NCBI RefSeq assembly: GCF_002262885.1
Contig: NZ_NKYF01000010.1
Span: 62,001-126,000 of the forward strand
DNA from: Pseudonocardia sp. MH-G8
Lineage (GTDB): Bacteria; Actinomycetota; Actinomycetes; Mycobacteriales; Pseudonocardiaceae
Length of the DNA stretch: 64,000 nucleotides
Direction: 5' to 3'
Shown here: piece by piece, positions 52,428 to 60,263 of the stretch
Numbering within the stretch: the stretch's first letter is position 1
How the letters are laid out: the number at the start of each line of letters is the position of its first letter
Notes under the pieces: model-generated
The model's input: the letters and a program-made list of their open reading frames with translations, nothing else
What the model was told of the DNA's origin: nothing
The model's database searches: none
Made by a program: the position numbers and the translations under genes

Positions 52428-52988
52428 GTGACACCCGCTTCGCGCCCCGTCCTGCGCCGGGTCCTCTGCGGCCCGGTCCTGCTGCTCGCGTTCCTCGCCG
52501 CCTGCAGCGCACCGGACCAGGCCGCGCAGGAGCCGCCCGCCCCGCCCGCGCAGGCCCAGCACGAGGGGCACGGTGGCGGTGAGCACGGCGCCGGTGGGCA
52601 CGGTGCCCACGGCTCCGGCGGTGCGTCCCTGTGGGCGGTGCAGACCGGCCCGCTCGGCATCGTCCTCACCGACGGCGCAGGCCACCTCATGTACCGCTCC
52701 GACGCGGACAGCGCCGAGCCGTCCACCTCGACCTGCACCGGGGCGTGCGCGGAGACCTGGATCCCGATGACCGTCGAGCCGGACCAGGCGCTCGACCTCG
52801 CGGGCGTGGACGACGAGCTCGTCGGCCGGGTGCAGCGCCCCGACGGCGCCACCCAGCTCACGCTGGCGGGCTGGCCGCTCTACCGCCACCGCGACGACGA
52901 CGGCCTGCTGACCACCACCGGCCAGCACGGCGCGGAGGGCAGCTGGTTCGCCGTCACGCCGACGGGGGAGAAGGCCGCACCGGCCTGA
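52428..52988 (+). CDS. Histidine-rich lipoprotein with COG4315 repeat
   Basis: A 186-residue exported lipoprotein: leader with LLLAFLAAC lipobox near residues 19-27, then a linker rich in Ala/Pro, then a His/Gly-rich stretch (about 46-66, HEGHGGGEHGAGGHGAHG) likely to bind metal, and a secreted repeat domain with CTGACAETWIP near 105-115 and GWPLYRH near 148-154, seen in COG4315/PF03640 proteins of unknown function. GTG 52428 follows GAGGAGGA. The nearby Zur-like box raises a possible zinc link, but there is no box immediately before this gene. Confidence 0.87.
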   Translation: MTPASRPVLRRVLCGPVLLLAFLAACSAPDQAAQEPPAPPAQAQHEGHGGGEHGAGGHGAHGSGGASLWAVQTGPLGIVLTDGAGHLMYRSDADSAEPSTSTCTGACAETWIPMTVEPDQALDLAGVDDELVGRVQRPDGATQLTLAGWPLYRHRDDDGLLTTTGQHGAEGSWFAVTPTGEKAAPA

Positions 52989-53006
52989 CCGGGCCGCGGC
53001 GCCGGC

Positions 53007-53849
53007 TCAGCCGTCCTCGCGCAGGAACTCCGACAGCGCGGCGGTGAGCTCTGCGGGCCGGTCCTCCTGGACGAGGTGGCCTGCGCCAGGGATGATCCGC
53101 AGCCGCGCTCCCGGGATGCGGGCCGCGAGCTCCCGCCCCCGCTCGACCGGCACCCACGTGTCGTCCTCGCCCCAGCACACCGCGACCGGCACGTCGATCG
53201 TGGCGTACCGCTCCTGCATCGAGTCGGTGTAGCTCCGATCGCCCAGGCGGACGGTGAGCTGGCGGTAGAAGGCCTGCTGCCCGCCGTCCGCGATCCAGGG
53301 AGCCACGAGCGCGTCGAGGGTGGCGGGATGCAGGCCCGGGCTGCTCGCCGAGCTCACGTACTCGCGCAGCAGGGCGGCGTGCGGGCCGGGCGGGAGGCGG
53401 CCGAACACGTCCGCGTGCTCGCCGACCAGCTGAGAGAAGGCACTTCCCCACGGCGGCAGCGAGACGGCGTCGACCAGGGCCAGCTTGAAATACCGAGCAC
53501 CGCGCAGCAGGTGGGCGCCGAGCGCGACGGCGCCGCCGGAGTCGTGGGCGATCACCGCGGGCTCGGCCAGGCCCCACTCGCCCAGCAGCTCCACGAACAC
53601 GTCGCGTTCCGCGGCCAGCGAGACGTCCTGCCCCTCGGGCTTCTCCGACGCCCCGTAGCCGGGCATGTCCCAGACGTACACGAGGTGGTGACGGGCGAGG
53701 GCACGCGCGAGACCGCGCCACACGTAGGACGAGAACGGCGTGCCGTGCAGCAGGACCACCGCAGGAGCGCCCGGATCACCGAGGCGGTTCCAGCGGACGG
53801 TGCCCGCGCTGCTGCGGTAGCTCTCCGGCAACCGCCACTCGTCGGCCAT
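53007..53849 (-). CDS. Alpha/beta-hydrolase, haloalkane dehalogenase/epoxide hydrolase type
   Basis: A 280-residue alpha/beta-hydrolase. The oxyanion region is LLHGTPFSSYVW near 33-44. The nucleophile elbow reads AHDSGG, placing aspartate D103 rather than serine at the nucleophile position, as in haloalkane dehalogenases and epoxide hydrolases; an acid follows in CWGEDDTWV and the catalytic His in GAGHLVQED near 264-272. Substrate is unknown. If S104 were the nucleophile, esterase activity would be the alternative. It starts at ATG 53849, 26 bases after the AraC gene stop on the same strand. Confidence 0.85.
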   Translation of the reverse strand: MADEWRLPESYRSSAGTVRWNRLGDPGAPAVVLLHGTPFSSYVWRGLARALARHHLVYVWDMPGYGASEKPEGQDVSLAAERDVFVELLGEWGLAEPAVIAHDSGGAVALGAHLLRGARYFKLALVDAVSLPPWGSAFSQLVGEHADVFGRLPPGPHAALLREYVSSASSPGLHPATLDALVAPWIADGGQQAFYRQLTVRLGDRSYTDSMQERYATIDVPVAVCWGEDDTWVPVERGRELAARIPGARLRIIPGAGHLVQEDRPAELTAALSEFLREDG

Positions 53850-53875
53850 GCGCGCCTCCTCCGTCACGGGCGACG

Positions 53876-54757
53876 CTAGCTCCGGCCCCCGACATCTCCT
53901 GCTCTGCGCGCGCGGTACTCGGTGGGACTCATGCCGAAACGGGCCCGGAAGCGGCGGGCGAAGTAGTTCGGGTCGGCCCACCCGACGCCCGCCCCGACGT
54001 CGGCCACCGGGTCGGCGGTGCGCAGCAGCCGGCTCGCGGCGGCCTCGGCGCGCAGCACGGCGAGGTGCGCCATCGGTGGCCGGCCGACGGCCCGGTGGAA
54101 GAGCCGGGAGAAGTGCGCGGGACTCACCGCCACCGCGGCGGCGAGCTCCTGCGCTCGCCACGGCCGGGCGAGGTCGGCCGCGAGCAACCGCAGCGCGTCC
54201 GCGACGACCGACGGCGTGCCCGCGAGGCGTCCGGCCTCCGCGACCTGCTCCGCGTCGAGCTCGCAGGCGAGGCCGCGCAGCAGGAGCAGGAGGTGGGCGA
54301 CCTGGTGGGGCCGGGGCGCCTGCGGCGGTGGCTCGGCGATGCGTTGCAGCGCGTCCTGGCAGTAGCGCAACGCGGCGCCGGGGAGCCGGACGGGGACGAC
54401 GCCGTCGTCGGCTTCCCGGCCGGGATGCACCAGGAGGCGCAGCCGCGGTTCCCCGACCAGCCACAGCAGCTCGTGCTCGAGCAGCCGTGCGCGGAAGCAG
54501 CAGTTGACGACAGCGAGCCCCGCGCAGCGCCGGTAGGCGTGCCAGGCCCCGGGACGGATGACGAACGCGTCGCCGCGCCCGATCCCGCGGCGCCCGTAGA
54601 GCGTCTCGTGCACGGCGGTACCGGCCTCGACGACGGCCACCTCGACGAAGTCGTGATCGTGCGCCACGAGGCTCCCGGTCAGGATGTGGCGGTTCACGTC
54701 GATCTCCGCGTCCGCCTGCGTCGGCAGGCCGGTCCAGCTCATGTGGTCGACGGTCAT
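53876..54757 (-). CDS. AraC-family regulator with cupin domain
   Basis: A 293-residue regulator with an AraC-binding cupin domain (about 10-130; AHDHDFVEVAVVEAG near 32-46) and C-terminal AraC helix-turn-helix pair: LAAAVAVSPAHFSRLFHRAVG near 217-237 and VGWADPNYFARRFRARFG near 266-283. It is divergent from the PhyH dioxygenase/MFS pair (96-base gap), and is likely their activator, responding to a small metabolite such as a sugar, inositol or aromatic compound. It may also drive the downstream alpha/beta-hydrolase. Confidence 0.9.
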   Translation of the reverse strand: MTVDHMSWTGLPTQADAEIDVNRHILTGSLVAHDHDFVEVAVVEAGTAVHETLYGRRGIGRGDAFVIRPGAWHAYRRCAGLAVVNCCFRARLLEHELLWLVGEPRLRLLVHPGREADDGVVPVRLPGAALRYCQDALQRIAEPPPQAPRPHQVAHLLLLLRGLACELDAEQVAEAGRLAGTPSVVADALRLLAADLARPWRAQELAAAVAVSPAHFSRLFHRAVGRPPMAHLAVLRAEAAASRLLRTADPVADVGAGVGWADPNYFARRFRARFGMSPTEYRARRAGDVGGRS

Positions 54758-54853
54758 CGCACCCGCCACCGTAGGGGCGCCGAGCAGGATCGTGCTGGTG
54801 CGGGCGTGGATCCGACTGTCGTGGTCCGGCGCGGCCGCGCAGGCTTGGCGACC

Positions 54854-55633
54854 ATGTCCACCGCGAGCGCAGCGACGACGCTGCCGGCCGAATCCATCGA
54901 CAGCTACCGCCGCAACGGCTACCTGCACGTGGCCGGGGTCCTCGACGCGGCCGAGGTCGCCGAGGCGCACGACGCCGCGATCGCGCTCTCGTCCACCATG
55001 GCGTCCCGCCGCTACAAGGGTGAGCCGTTCACCCAGCTGGTGAACTGCTGGCAGCACGACGAGCGGCTCCGCGCGTTGACGCTCGACCCGCGCATCGCAG
55101 GGCTGGCCGAGACGCTCGCCGGCGTGCCGCTGCGGCTCTGGCACGACCAGACGCTGATCAAGCAGCCGCAGCGGTCCACCGCCACGGAGTTCCACCTCGA
55201 CGCCCCGTACTGGCCCCACGCCGGCGGGCGGCACTGGCTGACCGCGTGGGTCGCGCTGGTCGACGTGCCGGTCGAGCGGGGGTGCATGACGTTCCTGCCG
55301 GGGTCGCACGTCGACGGCGACTTCGTCAGCGTCGACCTCGAGAACGCGACCGCACTCTTCGACGCCCTGCCGCACCTGCGCTGGTGGCCGCGCGTCACCG
55401 TCCCGCTGCGCGCGGGCGACCTCACCTTCCACCACGGGCTGACCGCGCACGCCGCCACGCCGAACCTCACCGACGAGCCCCGCGTGGCGCACGCTGTGAT
55501 CTACATGGACGCGGACACGCGCTACAGCGGCACGCGGCACGTCGTCGCCGACCCGCTCGGCCTGGAGCCGGAGTCCCCCTTCGCGCACGAGCTCTTCCCC
55601 CGCGTCCCCGGCGACAGCCGCCTGACACCGTGA
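54854..55633 (+). CDS. Phytanoyl-CoA dioxygenase (PhyH) family oxygenase
   Basis: A 259-residue Fe(II)/2-oxoglutarate-dependent oxygenase. The facial triad is visible: H114-L-D116 in TEFHLDAPYW and a distal His near 199 in HHGLTAHAATPN, followed by an Arg that binds 2-oxoglutarate. Such bacterial enzymes hydroxylate small molecules, antibiotics or compatible solutes, so the phytanoyl name should not be taken literally. The stop overlaps the start of the MFS gene (GTGA), suggesting the product or substrate is transported by it. ATG 54854 gives the usual length. Confidence 0.9.
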   Translation: MSTASAATTLPAESIDSYRRNGYLHVAGVLDAAEVAEAHDAAIALSSTMASRRYKGEPFTQLVNCWQHDERLRALTLDPRIAGLAETLAGVPLRLWHDQTLIKQPQRSTATEFHLDAPYWPHAGGRHWLTAWVALVDVPVERGCMTFLPGSHVDGDFVSVDLENATALFDALPHLRWWPRVTVPLRAGDLTFHHGLTAHAATPNLTDEPRVAHAVIYMDADTRYSGTRHVVADPLGLEPESPFAHELFPRVPGDSRLTP

Positions 55634-56907
55634 CCGTCGACGACGCGCGCGACCAGGACACCACGATCACGCGCCAGCAGTGGAGGTGGTCGGTCCTCGC
55701 CGCCATGGCGTCCTACCTGGACGCCGGCTCGATCGTCGCCCTCGGCGCGGGCCTCACCCTCTTCCAGGCCGAGTTCGGGCTGCCGAGCTCCGGGGTCGGG
55801 GTCCTCGCCGCCCTCGGCCCGAACGCCATCGGGGCCGCCATCGGCGCCTTCGTCGGAGGCCGGCTCGGCGACAGGTTGGGCCGCAAGCGCATCTACAAGT
55901 GGGACCTGCTGGTCTACGCGCTGGGGGTGCTGCTCATCGCGCTGGCCGTCGACCCCGCGATGCTGTTCGTCGGCACGTTCGTGGTGGGCCTGGCCGTCGG
56001 CGCCGACGTGCCCACCTCGCTGGCGCTGGTCGGGGAGCTCGCGCCGGCGCGCGGACGGGGCCGGCTCCTCGGGCTCACCCAGGTGGCCTGGAGCCTCGGC
56101 CCGGTGGTCGTGCTCGTGCTCGCGCTGGCGTTGAGCTCGCTCGGCCTGCTGGGCATCCGGATCGTGTTCCTGCACCTGTTCGTGGCCGCGTGCGTCACGT
56201 GGGCGCTGCGGCGCGGGATGGCCGAGTCGGCCCGCTGGACGGCGGCCGCGGCCGCTGCGGGCTCGGCCGGGACCCGGGTGCGGGAGATGTTCCGCGGCCC
56301 CAACCTGCGTGCGCTGGTGTGGACCGGCACCGTCTACACGTTCTGGGGCCTGGCGGCCGGCACCACGGGCATCTTCACGCCCTACGTCGTCGAGACGCTC
56401 GGTGCCGGTACCCAGGCCGCGGGCGTCGCGCTGTCCTGCGCCGGGTTCGTCATCGGCATCGTCGTGACGGTCGTGGTGTTCATGCCGCTGAACGACCGCA
56501 GCTACGCCACCCGCCGCACGATGTGGGCCGTCGGCTCCGTGCTGCAGATCTCGGCCTTCGCGCTCTACCTGGTCCTGCCGTTCACCGTGCCCGTGGTCAT
56601 CGCCAACATCGTGCTGTTCGCCGTGGGCGCCGGGCTCGCCGGTGACTCGACCTACCGCGTGTTCAGCCAGGAGCTGTTCCCGACCATGCTGCGCGGCACC
56701 GCCCAGGGGTTCACGTTCGGCGTGGCCCGCACCGTGCTGGGCGTGTGGAGCCTGTTCGTGCCGATCCTCGCGTCCGCGGAGATCGGCCCGGTTGCCTTGC
56801 TGCTCACCGCGTTCCTGGTGGTCAGCGGCGTCGTCGGCTACGCCTTCATGCCGGACACGGTCGGCAAGTCGCTCGAGCGGATCGCGCAGGAGCGCGCCGC
56901 CCGGTGA
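55630..56907 (+). CDS. MFS transporter, sugar-porter-like
   Basis: A 425-residue major facilitator with twelve helices. The loop 2/3 motif GGRLGDRLGRKRIYKWDLL near residues 76-94 is complete; the fold and RGRLLG loop resemble the sugar/metabolite:proton symporters. It starts at GTG 55630 overlapping the PhyH stop and ends five bases before a 12-base-arm palindrome. Substrate is unknown; co-regulation with PhyH and a cupin-AraC factor suggests a sugar, polyol or related catabolite. Confidence 0.88.
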   Translation: MTVDDARDQDTTITRQQWRWSVLAAMASYLDAGSIVALGAGLTLFQAEFGLPSSGVGVLAALGPNAIGAAIGAFVGGRLGDRLGRKRIYKWDLLVYALGVLLIALAVDPAMLFVGTFVVGLAVGADVPTSLALVGELAPARGRGRLLGLTQVAWSLGPVVVLVLALALSSLGLLGIRIVFLHLFVAACVTWALRRGMAESARWTAAAAAAGSAGTRVREMFRGPNLRALVWTGTVYTFWGLAAGTTGIFTPYVVETLGAGTQAAGVALSCAGFVIGIVVTVVVFMPLNDRSYATRRTMWAVGSVLQISAFALYLVLPFTVPVVIANIVLFAVGAGLAGDSTYRVFSQELFPTMLRGTAQGFTFGVARTVLGVWSLFVPILASAEIGPVALLLTAFLVVSGVVGYAFMPDTVGKSLERIAQERAAR

Positions 56908-56911
56908 CGTC

Positions 56912-56939
56912 GTCGAGGTAAGGTCCGCCTTACCTCGAC
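56912..56939. promoter_or_regulatory. 28-base palindrome between MFS and PPOX genes
   Basis: GTCGAGGTAAGG (56912-56923), TCCG, CCTTACCTCGAC (56928-56939): perfect 12-base arms. It starts five bases after the MFS stop and ends 39 bases before the flavoprotein start, so could be terminator or operator. The AGGTAAGG/CCTTACCT core resembles DtxR/IdeR half sites, but the four-base centre differs from the usual box. Confidence 0.65.
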
Positions 56940-56978
56940 GGCACGTCCGGCCGTCGACGCCGTCCGCGAAGGAGAACG

Positions 56979-57596
56979 ATGACGAGGGTCCTGCACAGCG
57001 AGGACGAGCTGCGGGAGTTCGTCAAGGAGCCGCACCCCACCATCGCGGACAAGGCGATCGACCACGTCGACGCCGAGTCGAGGCGGTTCATCGAGGCCAG
57101 CCCGTTCTTCCTGCTGGCCACCGCGGCCGAGGACGGCACCTGCGACGTCTCCCCGCGCGGCGACCCGCCCGGCAGCGCGCTGGTCCTCGACGATCGCACG
57201 CTCGCCTTCGGCGACCGCAAGGGCAACCGGCGGCTCGACAGCCTGCGCAACATCCTGCGGCAGCCGCACGTCGGCATGCTGTTCCTGGTGCCGGGGATGG
57301 GGGAGACGTTGCGCGTGAACGGCACCGCGCGCATCGTCGCCGACGCCCCCTACCTGCCGCGGCTGGCCGTGCAGGGCGTGGCGCCGCAGCTCGCCGTCGA
57401 GGTCCTGGTGGAGGAGCTCTACCTGCACTGCGCCAAGGCCTTCGCCCGGTCCGCGCTGTGGAAGCCCGCCACGTGGCCCGGGGCCGGCACGGTGCCGACG
57501 GCGGGGCAGATCGCCCGCAGCCAGTCCGGCACGGCGACACCCGCCGCCGCGATCGACGCCGCCCTGCGCGAGGACGAGCGGGTCAACCAGTACTGA
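56979..57596 (+). CDS. PPOX-type FMN-dependent flavoprotein
   Basis: A 205-residue split-barrel flavoprotein of the pyridoxamine phosphate oxidase-like superfamily, close to the MSMEG_1061 group. FFLLATAAEDGTCDVSPRGDPPG near residues 43-65 is the typical first beta-strand pair with FMN contacts, and GNRRLDSLRNIL near 82-93 follows. The C-terminus SALWKP near 162 is also family-like. These proteins often use FMN or F420 to reduce unknown substrates. ATG 56979 follows GAAGGAGAAC, a good ribosome site. A palindrome lies upstream. Confidence 0.88.
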   Translation: MTRVLHSEDELREFVKEPHPTIADKAIDHVDAESRRFIEASPFFLLATAAEDGTCDVSPRGDPPGSALVLDDRTLAFGDRKGNRRLDSLRNILRQPHVGMLFLVPGMGETLRVNGTARIVADAPYLPRLAVQGVAPQLAVEVLVEELYLHCAKAFARSALWKPATWPGAGTVPTAGQIARSQSGTATPAAAIDAALREDERVNQY

Positions 57597-57629
57597 CCCA
57601 CGTCCCGGGGCCGGCGCATGTCGTCGCCA

Positions 57630-57645
57630 TATCGAAAAGCCGATA
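57630..57645. promoter_or_regulatory. Palindrome TATCG-N6-CGATA upstream of vanZ-like gene
   Basis: A five-base inverted repeat with spacer AAAAGC in a comparatively AT-rich 110-base gap ahead of the VanZ-like gene, with GTCTTGACTGG downstream that may serve as a -35 region. Candidate operator; weak evidence. Confidence 0.35.
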
Positions 57646-57706
57646 CGCGCCGGCAACACCACTCCGTCTTGACTGGGGGCATGGGCTCCTGCGAGGGGAC
57701 GGCAGC

Positions 57707-58303
57707 GTGATCAGGGGAGGGTGGCACCACTGGTTCGGCACGTTCACCGGCGTGGCCGTCCTGACGGCGGCCATGCTGCCGGTGGCCGCGCTGGTGGTGT
57801 GCGCCCTGGCCGCCGCCCGCCGGAGTGCCACCGGCACCGCGCCTGCGTGGGTGTGGCGCAGCGCGCTGGCCGAGGTCGGCATCGTCTACGGCACGGTGCC
57901 GTGGGTGTGGATGACCATGCTGCCGGGCAGCCGGGCCGGGGAGGTCCCCGGCCGGGTGAGCCTGGTGCCGCTGGTGGATCTGCTCGCGATGGACCGGGGC
58001 CAGGTCGTCGGCAACCTGCTGGTGTTCGCGGCGCTGGGGTTCTTCGCCCCGCTGCGGTTCGCGGCGCTGGCATCGGTGGGACGGGTCCTGGCGCTCGCCG
58101 TTGGCTGCTCGGCCCTGGTCGAGACCGCGCAGTACGTCCTGCAGCTGGACCGGGTGTCCTCCGTGGACGACGTCCTGCTCAACGCGGCAGGCGCCGGACT
58201 GGCCGCGCTGGCGTCGCGCCGGTGGTGGCGGACGGCGGCCGTCACCGGATCCTCTGCCGCGATGTCGCCGGAGTGGCCGACTCCGATCCGACGGAACCGA
58301 TGA
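57707..58303 (+). CDS. VanZ-like membrane protein
   Basis: A 198-residue membrane protein with about five hydrophobic segments. The VanZ signature is present: NLLVFAALGFFAPL near 105-118, and ALVETAQYVLQLDRVSSVDDVLLNAAGAGL near 138-167 (E..Q...R..D.DD...N..G pattern, given by key residues). VanZ homologues can lower teicoplanin binding, but most chromosomal ones have no known role; there are no vanHAX genes here. GTG 57707 follows GAGGGG. Its stop overlaps the start of the next gene (ATGA). Confidence 0.87.
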   Translation: MIRGGWHHWFGTFTGVAVLTAAMLPVAALVVCALAAARRSATGTAPAWVWRSALAEVGIVYGTVPWVWMTMLPGSRAGEVPGRVSLVPLVDLLAMDRGQVVGNLLVFAALGFFAPLRFAALASVGRVLALAVGCSALVETAQYVLQLDRVSSVDDVLLNAAGAGLAALASRRWWRTAAVTGSSAAMSPEWPTPIRRNR

Positions 58304-59167
58304 GTCCGGGGCGCTCGCCGAGTCGGACGGTCATGCCCGCCACGGAAACCGCGCGCCGCATGTTCGAGCTCCTCGAGCCGATCTGCCTGGTCACCTACTT
58401 CGCCGACGAGCCCGACGAGGAGCTGGCCGCGCTCGGCCACCGCACCTACTGGGACGGCTACTTCGCCAGCCGCGCCGCGCCACTGGGACGGGTGCCGGCA
58501 GAGGTCGTGCACGCGGCCTTCTACAGCTTCGCCGAGGGGGGAGGCCGCGCGGCACATCCCGAGCGCGCGGGAGACGGTCCCGCCGGAGGCCTCCTTCGCC
58601 GCGTGGCGCCGGGGCAGCGCGGCCTCCGTACGGCGGATCCTCGGCGAGGAGCTGGCTGATTCGCCCGGCCTGGCGCGCGCCGCCGACCTGACCACCAAGG
58701 CCGCGACGAGCGCGCCCACGCAAGGCCGGGTGCTGTACGCCGGCTGGCGAACCCTTCCGGTGCCCAGCGACCCCGTCACCCGGCTGTGGCACTCCGCGAC
58801 CATGCTGCGCGAGCACCGCGGCGACGGGCACGTCGCCGCGCTCCTCGGAGCGAGGATCGGTGGTGCGGAGGCCCACGTGCTGTCCGCGCTGGACATGGGC
58901 ATCCACCCGCCGGAGTCGTTCGGGCGCATCCACCACCTGCCGAAGCAGCGGCTGGCCGAGGTCATGGACGGTCTGCGCGAGCGCGGGCTCGTCGACGCCG
59001 ACGGCTGGTTCACCGACGCCGGCCGCGAGACCAAGCAACGCATCGAAGCCCTCACCGACGAGCTCGCCGCTCCGCCCTACGACACCCTCTCCGCCGACGA
59101 GCTCGCCGAGCTGGTGGCCGAGCTCGAACCCATCACCGCGAGGCTGGTGGCGGCGGGATCTCGGTGA
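58300..59167 (+). pseudogene. SCO6745-type helix-turn-helix protein gene, frameshifted
   Basis: The N-terminal part (from ATG 58300, with RRMFELLEPICLVTYFADEP and YWDGYFASRAAPLG) and the C-terminal part (frame containing base 58730, with GRIHHLPKQRLAEVMDGLRERGLVDADG) belong to one protein of about 289 residues of the SCO6745 family. They are in different frames. A run of six G at 58536-58541 is the switch point: deleting one G restores a single reading frame through EGEAARHIPSARE and on to the stop at 59167. It is either a real frameshift, a phase-variable tract, or a sequencing error. Function of the family is unknown. It is coupled to vanZ by an ATGA overlap. Confidence 0.8.
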
Positions 59168-59209
59168 CGAAGGATCAGGCGATACCGGGCGCCTGGGAAG
59201 GCGGTGGGC

Positions 59210-60154
59210 TCATTCCTCCAGGGTCGGACGGAGTACCCGGCGCACGACGCCCCGCAGCCACTGGTGGGCCCCGTCGGCGGTATGGCGCGGGTGCCAGGCC
59301 ATGCCGATCGTCAGTGGTGGCAGTGGCAGCGGGATTTCCCGCAGGCGCAGTCCCAGTGCGCGCGCCGCGTCGCTGAGTGGTGACGGGGGCTCGTCCGGCA
59401 GCGCGGTCGGCACCAGGCAGACCACGTCGCCGACTGCGGCCAGCGCCATCGCCGCCAGATGCCCCGGCAGGACGGCGCTGACCCGCCGCCTGAGCCCTTG
59501 CTCGGCCAAGGCCACGTCCAGCGGGCCGGCGAAGCGTCCCCGGCGGCTGACCGCCACGTGCTCGGCCGCCGCCAGCCTGGCGGGCGTCAGGCTTCCTTCA
59601 GCGAGCGGATGCTCGGGCCTGACGCCGGCCGCCATCCGGAGCGTGACCAGCTCTTCGACCCGGGTCTCCGGGTCGACGTGGTCGATGGCCCCGATCTCCA
59701 GATCGATCCGGCCCTCGCGCAGCGCGGGGCCGGCCTCCCACTCCTCGGCCAGCACCCGCAGGGAGACGCCCGGCGCCCCGCGCCCGGCCAGCTCGAGCAA
59801 GCCGGGCGCCAGCGCCGCCCCGACCAGATCCGAGGCCTGGACGGTGAAGGTGCGGCGCAGGGCGGCCGGGTCGATCCCGCCGCTCGGTGTGAGCAATGCC
59901 TCCAACCGGCGCACCACCGCGGCGGCCTCGTCCCGCAGCGCCTCGGCCCGGGGTGTGGGCACCATCGCCTGTCCTGCCCGCACCAGCAGCGGATCCTGGA
60001 GCACCCGGCGCAGCCGGGCCAGGGTGCGGCTCATCGCTGCGGGGGAAGTGTGCAGCCGCGCGGCGGCACGGGTGACGCTCTGCTCGGTCAGCAGGGCGTC
60101 CAGGGCGAGGGCGAGGTTGGCGTCGAGATTCGGGGCTGGGCTGTTCACCTGCAT
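59210..60154 (-). CDS. LysR-family regulator
   Basis: A 314-residue LysR regulator with N-terminal helix-turn-helix (about 8-65; TEQSVTRAARLHTSPAAM-like region near 22-41) and substrate-binding domain. It belongs to the subgroup with LDANLALALDALL at the start, resembling NodD-type LysR proteins. It is divergent from the NmrA-like gene, and the 109-base gap holds CATTG/CAATG palindromes. It is expected to control that gene and, originally, the darcynin gene behind it. ATG 60154 gives standard length. Confidence 0.92.
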   Translation of the reverse strand: MQVNSPAPNLDANLALALDALLTEQSVTRAAARLHTSPAAMSRTLARLRRVLQDPLLVRAGQAMVPTPRAEALRDEAAAVVRRLEALLTPSGGIDPAALRRTFTVQASDLVGAALAPGLLELAGRGAPGVSLRVLAEEWEAGPALREGRIDLEIGAIDHVDPETRVEELVTLRMAAGVRPEHPLAEGSLTPARLAAAEHVAVSRRGRFAGPLDVALAEQGLRRRVSAVLPGHLAAMALAAVGDVVCLVPTALPDEPPSPLSDAARALGLRLREIPLPLPPLTIGMAWHPRHTADGAHQWLRGVVRRVLRPTLEE

Positions 60155-60191
60155 TGTTCCGATCCGGGCAATGATTGGATGCTCAAGTTCC

Positions 60192-60204
60192 CATTGTGGC
60201 AATG
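60192..60204. promoter_or_regulatory. Candidate LysR site CATTG-TGG-CAATG
   Basis: A perfect 13-base palindrome in the gap between the divergent LysR and NmrA genes, with another ATTG...CAAT pair 12 bases apart just left of it (about 60153-60172). Two related half-site sets in one divergent promoter region suit LysR binding. Confidence 0.55.
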
Positions 60205-60263
60205 CGGTTCGGGTCTGCACGCTCAGGGGGCCGTACCGATCCGACACAGACCCAGAGGTTTTC

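Noticed and set aside
57707..58303. Glycopeptide resistance locus around the VanZ-like gene
   Set aside because: No vanH, vanA/B-type ligase, vanX, or vanRS genes are nearby; VanZ-like proteins are common alone.
58300..59167. Two separate genes at the SCO6745 locus
   Set aside because: The two halves align end to end with one family and are joined by removing a single G; the second half has no ribosome site.
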